NCBI GenBank assembly: GCA_018268075.1
Contig: JAFDXH010000208.1
Span: forward strand, 1 to 54,235
Length of the DNA stretch: 54,235 nt
Reading direction: 5' to 3'
Source of the DNA: Bacteroidota bacterium
Lineage (GTDB): Bacteria > Bacteroidota > Bacteroidia > Chitinophagales > Chitinophagaceae
The notes beneath the pieces are model-generated. The model was not told where the DNA came from and ran no database searches. It saw nothing but the letters and a program-made list of their open reading frames with translations. Positions 41,646 through 50,287 of this stretch are shown one piece after another; within the stretch, counting starts at the first letter, position 1; the number at the start of each line of letters is the position of its first letter. Made by a program: the position numbers and the translations under genes.

Positions 41646-43052
41646 ATGAATAATCCTTTTTATCTTTCAGCAATGAAACCTGCAAGGCAATTAACGCTAT
41701 TTGATGTTAGCATCCTTGTTATCAGCTTTGTAATTGGCATGGGCATATTTCGTACTCCTGCTAATGTAGCGGCCGCGGTTCCTACTCCTTTTATTTTTTA
41801 TGCAGCATGGATTGTTGGCGGCCTGATTGCATTCTGTGGTGCACTTACCTTTGCTGAAATTGGCAGCAGGTTGCCGGCAACGGGCGGGTATTACAAAATC
41901 TTTTCTTATGCCTATCATCCTTCAATAGCCTTTGCAGTCAATTGTATCATTCTTGTATCCAATGCTGCATCCTTAGCCGCTGTAGCCATTGTAGGCGGAG
42001 AATACATTACCGGAATACTGATCCCTCAAACAAAAAATATTCAGTGGATGGCTGTAGTAGCCAACACACATTATATTCAGACAATTCAAATTGTTATTGC
42101 TATTGTAGCCGTTCTGCTTTTTTATGGAGTAAACCTTCTGGGGTTGAAAATGAGCGCCCGTACACAAAACGTACTCACCATTATTAAAGTAAGTATGGTG
42201 GTATTACTTATACTTCCGCTTTTTCTTACTACAACTATTGCGTCCGAAACACCTCAGATTACCTCTACTTTAAAGCCTGCACTTATGGAGTATATTAAGG
42301 CTTTTGGTATAGGATTAGTGGCCGTAAGCTTTACCTATGGCGGCTATCAGCAAACGATCAATTTCGGAGAAGAAGTTCGAAACCCTAAAAAAACGGTACC
42401 CCGGGCGATTTTTACAGGCATGACGGTCATCGTTGTTCTTTACCTTCTGATCAATTATGCTTATGTAAAAGTTATTGGTTTCAATGAATTAAAATCGGCT
42501 AAAAATATTGCAGCCATAATGGCTTCAAAGGTGTTTGGAGAAAATGCAGAAAGAGTGTTATCCGTTTTATTATTCTTTAGTGTATTGGCCTATGTAAATG
42601 TATTACTCATGAGTAACCCTCGCGTAATGGCTGCCATGGCTGAAGATAAAATATTACCTCCCTCGTTTAAGAAAAGAAATGAAAGCACCGGTGTATTGGT
42701 CACCTCTCTTTCGGTATTTTCCGCTATCTGTATCCTCATTATTTTTTGGGCAAAAGAATTTGATGCCATCCTTAGTTTTACTATTTTTTTAGATTGTTTT
42801 GGGATGGCGTTATCTGCCGGCAGTATTTTTATCATCAGAAAAAAAACTGCCTATCTGGATGGGTCAGGCATATATAAAATGAAAGCATACCCTCTTCTTC
42901 CATTGATATTTATTGCTGCATATACTTTTGTGGCTGTTAGTATTTTTGTAACCAATACAGCAATATCGCTAATTGCACTTGCTGTATTAGCAGCCTTTAT
43001 GATTATATATTTTATTGCTTATGCAATTAATAAGAAAAAAAATAAATTCTAA
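41646..43052 (+). CDS. APC-family amino-acid permease
   Basis: This 468-residue transporter has about 12 helices. Signatures are VISFVIGMGIFRTPANVA (helix I, with the GxGIF substrate loop), AAWIVGGLIAFCGALTFAEI and SRLPATGGYYKIFSYAY (APC consensus). Also present is VAVSFTYGGYQQTINFGEEVRNPKKTVPRA (written in parts: VSFTYGGYQQ and GEEVRNPKKTVPRAI). The stop codon overlaps the ATG of the trans-sulfuration gene, so a sulfur amino acid or related compound is a sensible substrate guess. It could also be a LAT-type exchanger. A second ATG lies at codon 10. Confidence 0.9.
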   Translation: MNNPFYLSAMKPARQLTLFDVSILVISFVIGMGIFRTPANVAAAVPTPFIFYAAWIVGGLIAFCGALTFAEIGSRLPATGGYYKIFSYAYHPSIAFAVNCIILVSNAASLAAVAIVGGEYITGILIPQTKNIQWMAVVANTHYIQTIQIVIAIVAVLLFYGVNLLGLKMSARTQNVLTIIKVSMVVLLILPLFLTTTIASETPQITSTLKPALMEYIKAFGIGLVAVSFTYGGYQQTINFGEEVRNPKKTVPRAIFTGMTVIVVLYLLINYAYVKVIGFNELKSAKNIAAIMASKVFGENAERVLSVLLFFSVLAYVNVLLMSNPRVMAAMAEDKILPPSFKKRNESTGVLVTSLSVFSAICILIIFWAKEFDAILSFTIFLDCFGMALSAGSIFIIRKKTAYLDGSGIYKMKAYPLLPLIFIAAYTFVAVSIFVTNTAISLIALAVLAAFMIIYFIAYAINKKKNKF

Positions 43053-44227
43053 TGAATGACAAAGAAATATCAGAAATCATAAATGAATTAGGCGAGCAAC
43101 GCGAACAGTATTTTAATTCTGTAGCGCCGCCAATTATACAGACAAGCAATTTTTCATTCAAAACAGTAAATGATCTGCGTAATGCATTTGAAGATGAATC
43201 TAAAAATTTTATTTACAGCCGCGCTAAAAATCCAACGCTAAACATTCTTTCAGAGAAGCTGGCCGCACTCGATGGCGCCGAAGATTGTCTGGTAGTGAAT
43301 AGCGGCGCAGGCGCTATCTTTATTTCCGTTTTGGCAAATGTAAAAAGCGGAGATCATATAATTTCTGTAGCACAACCATATTCTTGGACACAGAAAATGT
43401 TTGATACTGTTTTCCCCAGATTTAATATTTCTGTTTCGTATGTTGATGGCCGTGATGCTAATAATTTTAAAGATGCCATTCGGGATAATACTACACTTAT
43501 CTATTTGGAATCGCCCAATAGCTGGAGTTTTGCAATACAGGATCTTCATTCAATAGCAACACTCGCAAAGTCAAAAAATATTATCACTGTGTGCGACAAC
43601 AGTTATTGTACCCCCTTATATCAACAACCTATTGCGCTGGGTATAGATATTTCTGTACAGAGTGCCACAAAATATATTTGTGGCCATAGCGATGTGGTAG
43701 CAGGCGTTATTTGCGGAAGCAATGAGATGATCTCAAAAATATTTAAGAGTGAATATATGAATCTGGGCATAGGCACTACTCCCTTTAATGCGTGGTTGCT
43801 CTTGCGGGGACTACGAACCCTATCTGTAAGGATGGATCGCGTATCTGCAAACACAAAAAAAATAATTGAATTTTTAAAAAATAATGAACAGGTAGAAAAA
43901 ATACTTTATCCCCTCATGCCCGAATTTGACCAATATGAGCTTGCCAAAAAGCAAATGAAAGATGCCGGAGGATTATTCTCTTTTATCATAAAGGCTCAGA
44001 GCGCATTAGAAATTGAAAATTTCTGCAACAGCCTTCGGCACATTCTGATGGCAGTAAGCTGGGGAGGGTACGAATCTTTGATTATACCGGGTATTGCCTC
44101 CATTCCGGCAGCAGCGTTTGATGCCTCAAATGAAGACCATAGAAGAATAAGAATTTATATAGGCCTTGAAGATGCTGATTATATAATTGACGATCTCAAC
44201 CGCGGTTTTAATTCAATGAAAATTTAA
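43052..44227 (+). CDS. PLP-dependent trans-sulfuration enzyme (Cys/Met metabolism family)
   Basis: This 391-residue fold-type I PLP enzyme has YSRAKNPTLNILSEKLAALD (with Tyr55 and Arg57, which hold the cofactor phosphate of the neighbouring subunit). It also has VNSGAGAIF, the PLP aspartate in TVCDNSYCTPLYQ (D182), and the Schiff-base lysine K207 in SVQSATKYICGHSDV. The C-terminal region has SWGGYESLIIPG. Family members include cystathionine gamma-synthase, gamma-lyase and methionine gamma-lyase; the sequence alone does not decide. The usual YGGT loop is replaced by QPYSWTQK. It is translationally coupled to the upstream permease. Confidence 0.85.
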   Translation: MNDKEISEIINELGEQREQYFNSVAPPIIQTSNFSFKTVNDLRNAFEDESKNFIYSRAKNPTLNILSEKLAALDGAEDCLVVNSGAGAIFISVLANVKSGDHIISVAQPYSWTQKMFDTVFPRFNISVSYVDGRDANNFKDAIRDNTTLIYLESPNSWSFAIQDLHSIATLAKSKNIITVCDNSYCTPLYQQPIALGIDISVQSATKYICGHSDVVAGVICGSNEMISKIFKSEYMNLGIGTTPFNAWLLLRGLRTLSVRMDRVSANTKKIIEFLKNNEQVEKILYPLMPEFDQYELAKKQMKDAGGLFSFIIKAQSALEIENFCNSLRHILMAVSWGGYESLIIPGIASIPAAAFDASNEDHRRIRIYIGLEDADYIIDDLNRGFNSMKI

Positions 44228-44321
44228 CACTTATTTTTCCTGATTGAATCTCATTTTGCATGCAGGTTACCACTTATCAAAGTCAAGAGTTGCAGTATTT
44301 TCAAATCATTATTTTTGCCGC

Positions 44322-45770
44322 ATGTTTTTCAAAAAATTATTAATAATTCCTCTGGTTCTAATAAGCTCCGGAGCCTATTGTCAGGAAAAATGGAGCCTGC
44401 AAAGATGTGTGCAATATGCTATGGATAATAATATTTCTATAAAGCAAAGTACCCTTCAGGGCGATCTAAGCACTATTACCTATAAGCAAAGCAAGCTTTC
44501 GCAAATACCCACTGCTAATTTTAGTAATAGTGATGGGTACCGTTTTGGTAAATCACAAAACCCATCCACCGGGGTATTAGAAAATCAAAACTACTTTACC
44601 ATAGGTTTTAATCTTCAAACAAGTGTGGAGATCTTCAACTGGTTTGCTAAAAAGAATACCATTCTTGCCAATGAGTGGTCTGTACAGGCGGCCAGAGCAG
44701 GGACCGAAAAATTAAAAGATGATATTGCACTTTTGGTAGCCAACTCATATCTACAGGTATTATTGGCAAGAGAGCAACAGAAAATTGCTGACATACAGGT
44801 AAAACAATCCATCACTCAATTAGGCCTTGTACGCAAGCAGGTAGATGCCGGCGCCCTGCCAGAGCTTAATGCCGTAGAATTAGAAGCGCAGTTAGCCAAT
44901 GACAGCGCAAATTTAATATCAGCAACAGGCAATGTGGCACAATCAAAATTTGTATTGCAACAGAATATGAATATGGATCCTGCCAATGAATTTGAAATAG
45001 AGGAGCCGCCGGTTGACAAAATCCCTATTGAACCAATTGGCGCACTACAGCCACCCGATGTGTACGCCCTTGCTCTGGCAAATTTGCCACAGCAGCGCAT
45101 GAATGATTTTAATATGAAGGCCGCTCAGAAAAATTCACTTGTTGCCAAGGCGGCATTGAATCCGACCATTTCGGCATTTGGCGGCCTCAGTACCAACTAT
45201 GGATATTTCAGAACGCCCAATTATGAGCAGGTATTGAAAGGATATGCACCCAGCGGGCTTGTTGTAAGCGATGGCTCGGGTGGTTTTTTAGACGTACAGC
45301 GGCCGCTATTTACCAACGGTGGTAAAAAAGGGTACATCACCAGCGATCCGCTGGGTACTCAATTCAGCAATAATTTTGGCCAGTCTGTTGGGATTTCTAT
45401 TTCTGTACCCATCTTTAATGGCTGGCAAGGAAAAGCAAATTATGAGCGATCAAAAATTAATATCAGAACTCTTGAATATCAAAAGGTACTTGACAATCAA
45501 ACATTGAAACAAAATATTTATCAGGCCTATAATGCAGCCATGGTAGCTTTGGAAAAATTTACTTCTTCGAAAAAGGCTGTTGAGTCTGCGCAACAGAGTT
45601 ATGATTTTGCCACCAAAAGATACAATGTAGGGATGTTAGGAACCCTCGAACTGGTAACCAATCAAAATAATTTGTTTAGGGCAAAATTGCAATATGTTTC
45701 TAACCAATTTGATTATGTATTTAAAATGAAAGTGTTGGAGTTTTATAAAGGCCAAGGCATAAAGCTGTAG
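44322..45770 (+). CDS. TolC-family outer-membrane efflux protein
   Basis: This ~482-residue protein has a signal peptide (MFFKKLLIIPLVLISSGAYCQ) and two outer-membrane efflux repeats with long helices. WSLQRCVQYAMDNNISIKQS is the typical start of TolC proteins in Bacteroidota, followed by LLVANSYLQVLLAREQQKIA. The second repeat ends with SYDFATKRYNVGMLGTLELV. It forms a trimeric channel across the outer membrane. The frame opens with TTG at 44244; ATG at 44322 gives the correct signal peptide. The HlyD-type adaptor follows 33 bp downstream; no pump gene follows. Confidence 0.92.
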   Translation: MFFKKLLIIPLVLISSGAYCQEKWSLQRCVQYAMDNNISIKQSTLQGDLSTITYKQSKLSQIPTANFSNSDGYRFGKSQNPSTGVLENQNYFTIGFNLQTSVEIFNWFAKKNTILANEWSVQAARAGTEKLKDDIALLVANSYLQVLLAREQQKIADIQVKQSITQLGLVRKQVDAGALPELNAVELEAQLANDSANLISATGNVAQSKFVLQQNMNMDPANEFEIEEPPVDKIPIEPIGALQPPDVYALALANLPQQRMNDFNMKAAQKNSLVAKAALNPTISAFGGLSTNYGYFRTPNYEQVLKGYAPSGLVVSDGSGGFLDVQRPLFTNGGKKGYITSDPLGTQFSNNFGQSVGISISVPIFNGWQGKANYERSKINIRTLEYQKVLDNQTLKQNIYQAYNAAMVALEKFTSSKKAVESAQQSYDFATKRYNVGMLGTLELVTNQNNLFRAKLQYVSNQFDYVFKMKVLEFYKGQGIKL

Positions 45771-45803
45771 CCTTTTGTAAAGAAAAATGTATAATAAAAA
45801 TCT

Positions 45804-47171
45804 ATGAACAAAAATTTAAAATGGGCCATACTTGGGCTGGTGGTACTTATCGTACTTTTAGTCATTCTTAAAAAAACAGGGGTAATCGGAAAAGAAGAGG
45901 GCACCAAAGTAACTGCCGAAAAAGCTGCACAAAGAACCATTGTGGAGACAGTGAATGCAAGTGGTAAAGTATATCCTGAGGTAGAAGTAAAACTCAGCCC
46001 TGATATTTCCGGGGAGATTGTAGAGCTGGATGTAGAAGAAGGCGACAGTGTAAAAAAGGGCCAAGTGCTCGCACGTATATATGGCGACATATACGCCACC
46101 CAAAGAGACCAGGCGGCAGCAATAGTAAACCAGCAAGAGGCTCAAGTAGCCAATGCTACAGCCTCACTTAATGCCTTGCAGGCTCAATTAGACCAGGCTA
46201 AGAAAACCTATGACATGCAAAAACAACTGTATGATCAAAAAGTAATTTCCAGAAGTGAATTCAATACAGCGGATGCTGCATATAAAACTGCACTGGCTAA
46301 TTTGAACGCAGCAAAGCAAGGAATCAGAGGCAGCCAGGCAAGTGTGCAGAGCGCCCGGGCCGGATTAGAAAAAGCCAACAAAGATATTAGCCGTGCTACA
46401 CTTGAGGCGCCTATGAGCGGGGTAGTGTCCTTATTGAATGTAAAAAAGGGAGAAAGGGTAGTGGGAAGTTCTATGATGGCAGGTACCGAAATGATGCGTA
46501 TAGCAGATATGAGTAAAATAGAAGTGCGGGTAGATGTAGGCGAGAATGATATACCTAAGGTTCATTTAGGCGATAGCGCCCTGATAGAAGTAGATGCATT
46601 TAATAATCGAAAATTTAAAGGTGTAGTAACACAAATAGCCAGCAGCAATAATGGAGCAGCTTCTCAAACGAGCCTTTCTAATACTACTACAGATGTTACA
46701 AATTATAAAGTTTACATCCGCATAGATCCCAGTACCTACAAGGATTTGATTGACCCTACAAAAAAGAAGAACTTTCCCTTCCGACCGGGCATGAGTGCGA
46801 GTGCAGATATTCAAACAAGAACCCATACCAACGTATTGTCTATTCCTATAAACGCCGTTACTACCAGAGATAAATCTGATTCTAATAACATCAAAAAATC
46901 TACTGTAGATAATATTTCGATGGAAAATACCGGTAATATGGATGATCAGATTGAAGAGGTAGTCTTCATTGTATTAGCAGATGGTACCGTAAAAAAACAA
47001 GTAGTAAAAACAGGGATTCAGGATATTAATTACATTGAGGTACTCAGCGGATTAAAAGATGGAGATACCGTGGTAACGGGCCCTTACGATGTGATTTCTA
47101 AAACTTTAAAAAATAAAGATAAGGTGAAAGTGGTACCCAAGTCAGAACTATTCACCGGAAAAAAGCAATAA
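45804..47171 (+). CDS. HlyD/MFP-family periplasmic adaptor
   Basis: This 455-residue adaptor has one N-terminal membrane helix (about 4-24) and a lipoyl half-domain (VEVKLSPDISGEIVELDVEE with GDSVKKGQVLARIYGD). A long coiled-coil hairpin (about 90-195) with Gln/Ala-rich heptads follows. Then come the second lipoyl half (ISRATLEAPMSGVVSLLNVK with GERVV), a beta-barrel domain and a C-terminal membrane-proximal domain (LSGLKDGDTVVTGPYDVI). It would bridge an inner-membrane pump and the TolC protein. In many Bacteroidota the MacB-type ABC genes follow, but here a convergent gene begins 7 bp later, so the pump must be encoded elsewhere. Confidence 0.92.
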   Translation: MNKNLKWAILGLVVLIVLLVILKKTGVIGKEEGTKVTAEKAAQRTIVETVNASGKVYPEVEVKLSPDISGEIVELDVEEGDSVKKGQVLARIYGDIYATQRDQAAAIVNQQEAQVANATASLNALQAQLDQAKKTYDMQKQLYDQKVISRSEFNTADAAYKTALANLNAAKQGIRGSQASVQSARAGLEKANKDISRATLEAPMSGVVSLLNVKKGERVVGSSMMAGTEMMRIADMSKIEVRVDVGENDIPKVHLGDSALIEVDAFNNRKFKGVVTQIASSNNGAASQTSLSNTTTDVTNYKVYIRIDPSTYKDLIDPTKKKNFPFRPGMSASADIQTRTHTNVLSIPINAVTTRDKSDSNNIKKSTVDNISMENTGNMDDQIEEVVFIVLADGTVKKQVVKTGIQDINYIEVLSGLKDGDTVVTGPYDVISKTLKNKDKVKVVPKSELFTGKKQ

Positions 47172-47178
47172 TATTTTA

Positions 47179-47898
47179 TCATCCAAATATTGTTGCAGCA
47201 GCTACTAATTTTTCAGGAGTACCTACATCTATAAATTGACCGCCGGTGTGGTCATAACTAAATATTTTTTCATTTTCCGAAAGAGCAAGATACACGTCTA
47301 TTAAAGAGAAGCGGCCTCTTTGGGTGATTAATGGAAAGATGTGCGGAGAAAGGATTTGTATGCCACTAAATGCTTTGGGGTAAAGCTGTTCAGAAGTTCG
47401 GCTCAAAATTTTTTCTCTAATTTTAATATTTTCCCAACCACATAGTTGCTTATTGCTGTTAAATAATAAATATCGCGATGTGGTACGCTCGCTCACGGCC
47501 AGAGTAGCGAGGCATTCCGAAGCCTTATGCTGATCTATCATCTTTGTAAGGTTTAAATCTGTGAGCACATCTACATTCATAAGAATAAATGGCCTGGCCT
47601 CATCTTCAAAAAACCATTTTGCTTTGAATAAGCCGCCCCCGGTTTCCAAAATCTCTGCGCGCTCATCTGATATAAAAATATTGCTTCCAAATCCATTATT
47701 ATCCGCTATTTTTTGTATGATCTGATCTGCAAAATGATGTACGTTTACAATTATTTCTTCTGCTCCAAAAGATTGAAGGTATTCTATGTTTCTTTGTAAA
47801 ATAGTTTTGCCATTAACTACGGCAAGTGCCTTGGGGTGGCTGTCAGTAAAGGGTTTGAGCCTGGTACCCAACCCGGCTGCCAATATCATTGCTTTCAT
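47179..47898 (-). CDS. Sugar-1-phosphate nucleotidyltransferase, MurU-like
   Basis: This 239-residue enzyme has the nucleotidyltransferase signature MKAMILAAGLGTRLKPFTDS (GxGTRLxPxT) and PKALAVVNGKTIL. The metal-binding Asp lies in LMNVDVLTD, and the region GTPEKL ends the chain. The size fits MurU, which makes UDP-MurNAc from MurNAc-1-phosphate in peptidoglycan recycling, better than longer GMP/UTP transferases. The gene upstream on the same strand encodes an AmgK-like kinase, whose product would be MurU's substrate. Other NDP-sugar products remain possible. Confidence 0.82.
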   Translation of the reverse strand: MKAMILAAGLGTRLKPFTDSHPKALAVVNGKTILQRNIEYLQSFGAEEIIVNVHHFADQIIQKIADNNGFGSNIFISDERAEILETGGGLFKAKWFFEDEARPFILMNVDVLTDLNLTKMIDQHKASECLATLAVSERTTSRYLLFNSNKQLCGWENIKIREKILSRTSEQLYPKAFSGIQILSPHIFPLITQRGRFSLIDVYLALSENEKIFSYDHTGGQFIDVGTPEKLVAAATIFG

Positions 47899-47913
47899 TA
47901 GTAACCATTTTTT

Positions 47914-49365
47914 TTAAAGCCCTCTTGATTCCTGAAAATTTTGTTCCAAGTGATTTATCTGAATTTTTACTTTGTATTTATTTCGAAGATACCTGGCAGT
48001 AGCATCTGCGGCATACACGCTTCTATGCTGGCCACCTGTACATCCAAAATTAATTGATAGTGTATCGAAGCTTCTTTTAATATAATCCTCTACACTTATA
48101 TCCAAAATATTGTAAACGCCATTTAAAAAATCCGGCATTTTTGTTTGCTGTTCTAAAAAATCCATTACCGGTTTATCGCGGCCAGTAAGGGTTTTAAATT
48201 CCGGCAGGCGGCCCGGGTTGTGTATGCCTCGGCAATCAAATACAAATCCGCCGCCATGATTATTTTGAGAAGCAGGGTACCCTCTCTTTAAAAAAGAAAA
48301 ACTATTGATGGTAATCAAAAGCGGTGTTTCGCTGGTAGCCTGCACCGGGTTGAACCGGTTGATAATTTCTGGTGTTACGATCAGGTTTAGCAGGCGTTCA
48401 AATTCTGTGAGAGAAATACCCATATTCTTATTTGCAAGAAACCATTTCAGGTTTGTAAGCGTAAGCGGTATGCTGGTAAGAAACTGGCTTTTTCTTTCAA
48501 AAAGCCCTCGAAAGCCATAGGCGCCCAATACCTGCATGATACGAATGAGTACATAGCCGTTGTACTGATTTACAAATTGATTCCGGTCTATTTTCTTTCC
48601 CAATATTTCTTCCACACAATCCATATAATACTCCAGCAAAGAATTTTTCCATTCTTCTGAAAGCTGCGCCCTTGCCTGCCATAAAAGAGATGCCACATCA
48701 TATTGCAACGCCCCCTTCATACCACCTTGATAATCTATAAAATGCACTTCATCATTTTCTACACAAATATTTCGGCTCTGAAAATCCCTGAACATAAAAT
48801 ATTTGTAGGGCACATGGGTAAGGTATTGGCTTAGTACATCAAAGTCTTCAATCAATTGCTCCTTATCATAAGGAATTTTTAGCGTATCCAGAAAATAGTA
48901 TTTAAAATACAATAAGTCGCTTAGAATGGCCTGCTTGCCAAACTCTTTAGAAGTAAGGCAGACCTTATAGTCAATTACTTCATCACCTTTTATTTGAAGT
49001 CTGGCAAGGTTTTTCAGGCTCTTTTTAAACAAGTTGAATACATATTCATGTTCACCTCTGGCCTCCAGTTCATTCAATAGCGATGCCTTTCCAAAGTCCT
49101 CCTGAATATACATTTTCCCATCAGGGTGGATAAAATAAATATGTGGAACCGGGCAATCAATAACCTTTAAATGCTTAGTAAAATTTAAAAAGGTTTCATT
49201 CTCCTTAATATTTTCATTATAAGTGATAATGTAAGATTGCGCAGCCGTTTTTACCCTAAAATAAATGCGATCTCCGCCAGAGCGTGGAAGCTGCTCCCAC
49301 GATTCTACTGCATCGCTTGTATATGATCTAAAAAAATCTAGGATGGTTTCGGCAACTGAAGTCAT
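47914..49365 (-). CDS. Fusion of an AmgK-like sugar kinase and a RapZ C-terminal domain
   Basis: This ~483-residue two-domain protein has at its N-terminus a phosphotransferase (APH) fold: GGDRIYFRVKTAAQSYIITY and MYIQEDFGKASLL, catalytic YFMFRDFQSRNICV (HRDxxxxN-like) and VHFIDYQGGMKGALQYDVAS (DxQG metal motif). This matches anomeric MurNAc/GlcNAc kinase AmgK. The C-terminus (~130 residues) is a RapZ C-terminal domain: GGFVFDCRGIHNPGR, LSINFGCTGGQHRSVYAADA. RapZ's C-terminal half binds glucosamine-6-phosphate in E. coli. The frame opens at 49488; ATG at 49365 fits. It is 15 bp upstream of the MurU-like gene. Confidence 0.85.
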   Translation of the reverse strand: MTSVAETILDFFRSYTSDAVESWEQLPRSGGDRIYFRVKTAAQSYIITYNENIKENETFLNFTKHLKVIDCPVPHIYFIHPDGKMYIQEDFGKASLLNELEARGEHEYVFNLFKKSLKNLARLQIKGDEVIDYKVCLTSKEFGKQAILSDLLYFKYYFLDTLKIPYDKEQLIEDFDVLSQYLTHVPYKYFMFRDFQSRNICVENDEVHFIDYQGGMKGALQYDVASLLWQARAQLSEEWKNSLLEYYMDCVEEILGKKIDRNQFVNQYNGYVLIRIMQVLGAYGFRGLFERKSQFLTSIPLTLTNLKWFLANKNMGISLTEFERLLNLIVTPEIINRFNPVQATSETPLLITINSFSFLKRGYPASQNNHGGGFVFDCRGIHNPGRLPEFKTLTGRDKPVMDFLEQQTKMPDFLNGVYNILDISVEDYIKRSFDTLSINFGCTGGQHRSVYAADATARYLRNKYKVKIQINHLEQNFQESRGL

Positions 49366-49679
49366 GAATATTGTTTGGTGGTAAAAATAATGGTTTTTAC
49401 TGCGAGGCAAATTGCAAATTTCAAAAAACTTATTGTGCGTATTTGTGCAGAATACTACGGAATAAAAATTATAAAGAATAAAGTGCATTCTATGCTGCCA
49501 AAGATGGCTCTACAAAAAGTAGCACCAACCGCTTTAGAATGTATAACAAATAAGGGAAGCGGAAAATTGATGCTTATATCCTTTAATTTTTTTTTACCCA
49601 AAATAAAAAAACGAACTACGCTATAGCTCCTACTATAGCTTGATTACACTACAAAAACTAAATACATGATAGCGGTATT

Positions 49680-49714
49680 TGTAGCCGGTTCGTGGCACAC
49701 GAACCGGGGCCGGA
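49680..49714 (+). repeat. REP-like palindrome, copy 2
   Basis: This is the plus-strand counterpart of 14276-14310. The core is CCGGTTCGTG (49685-49694), loop GCA, and CACGAACCGG (49698-49707), followed by GGGC and GGAG. The two copies differ in the loop and by one inserted base. Unlike copy 1, it is not enclosed by AT-rich arms. Confidence 0.65.
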
Positions 49715-49751
49715 GAAGGCCAAGCTAAATGCATCACCTCATTCTTGCAAC
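49714..49751 (+). repeat. 38-bp imperfect direct repeat, copy A
   Basis: This matches 49970-50007 in the same orientation at 31 of 38 positions; the shared stretch reads CCAAGCTAAA, then GCATC-CCTCATT. It begins right where the REP-like element ends. The two copies bracket the inverted repeat at 49822-49886. Confidence 0.55.
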
Positions 49752-49821
49752 AACCGAGTACTATGCAAACGCAAGCACCAATCCACAAACCAACTCTGCA
49801 AAACACAACCTGACAATGTAT

Positions 49822-49886
49822 CGTCATTGCGAGGTTCGAAGCAAACTCAACCCCATCAAAAGATTGCTTCGTGCCTCGCAATGACG
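49822..49886. repeat. 65-bp nested inverted repeat
   Basis: CGTCATTGCGAGG (49822-49834) pairs perfectly with CCTCGCAATGACG (49874-49886). Just inside, CGAAGCAA (49837-49844) pairs with TTGCTTCG (49864-49871), leaving a ~19-nt loop. Intergenic repeats starting CGTCATTGCGAGG are, from memory, common in bacterial genomes. Only one copy is in the window. The total of 21 paired bases makes chance unlikely. Confidence 0.75.
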
Positions 49887-49969
49887 TAAACCCCCACTAA
49901 CGCAGGTATCTGACCTGTGAATGCACCTTATTAATGCCGATTAAAATCAACAACAGCAGAAATGGCACA

Positions 49970-50007
49970 AGAAGCCCAAGCTAAAAGCATCGCCTCATTG
50001 CGCCAAC
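49970..50007 (+). repeat. 38-bp imperfect direct repeat, copy B
   Basis: This is the second copy of the repeat at 49714-49751 (31 of 38 identical). The differences cluster at the 3' part. Confidence 0.55.
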
Positions 50008-50224
50008 AGAAGGTGATACGATTAAAATAACTCACGGCCGTTTTGATAAAAAACTTTAAAACCCTTCTGTAGCAGAGATTCATAACTGTCGGCAATCATC
50101 ATTAAGGGGCATGTTGGTTCGTCCTATTTTCTGTTTAATATTTCAAAAAAGTTTGCCTTGTTTATAAAGCTCACCTACTTGTTAATAAATTCAAAAAACC
50201 ACTTTTAATACGAATCATGTCGTA

Positions 50225-50232
50225 TATCTTTG
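50225..50232 (+). promoter_or_regulatory. Bacteroidota -7 promoter element
   Basis: TATCTTTG matches TANNTTTG. The implied transcription start (about 50238-50240) leaves almost no leader before the ATG at 50243, which favours the later start at 50288 for the downstream gene. Confidence 0.5.
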
Positions 50233-50287
50233 TTGCAACAAAATGACAAACCATTTTATTACCAAAATGAAACCAGCCAGATACCCT

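Larger units (their letters stand above)
49366..50242. other. Long intergenic region rich in repeats
   Basis: No supportable gene is seen in this ~880-bp gap between divergent genes. Several short frames exist but cross palindromes and lack ribosome sites. The right part holds a REP-like palindrome (49680-49714), a 38-bp imperfect direct repeat (49714-49751 and 49970-50007) and a long inverted repeat (49822-49886). There is also an 8-bp inverted pair ACAGAAGG/CCTTCTGT (50006-50013, 50063-50070). The far right is the promoter of the barrel-protein gene. Confidence 0.7.
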
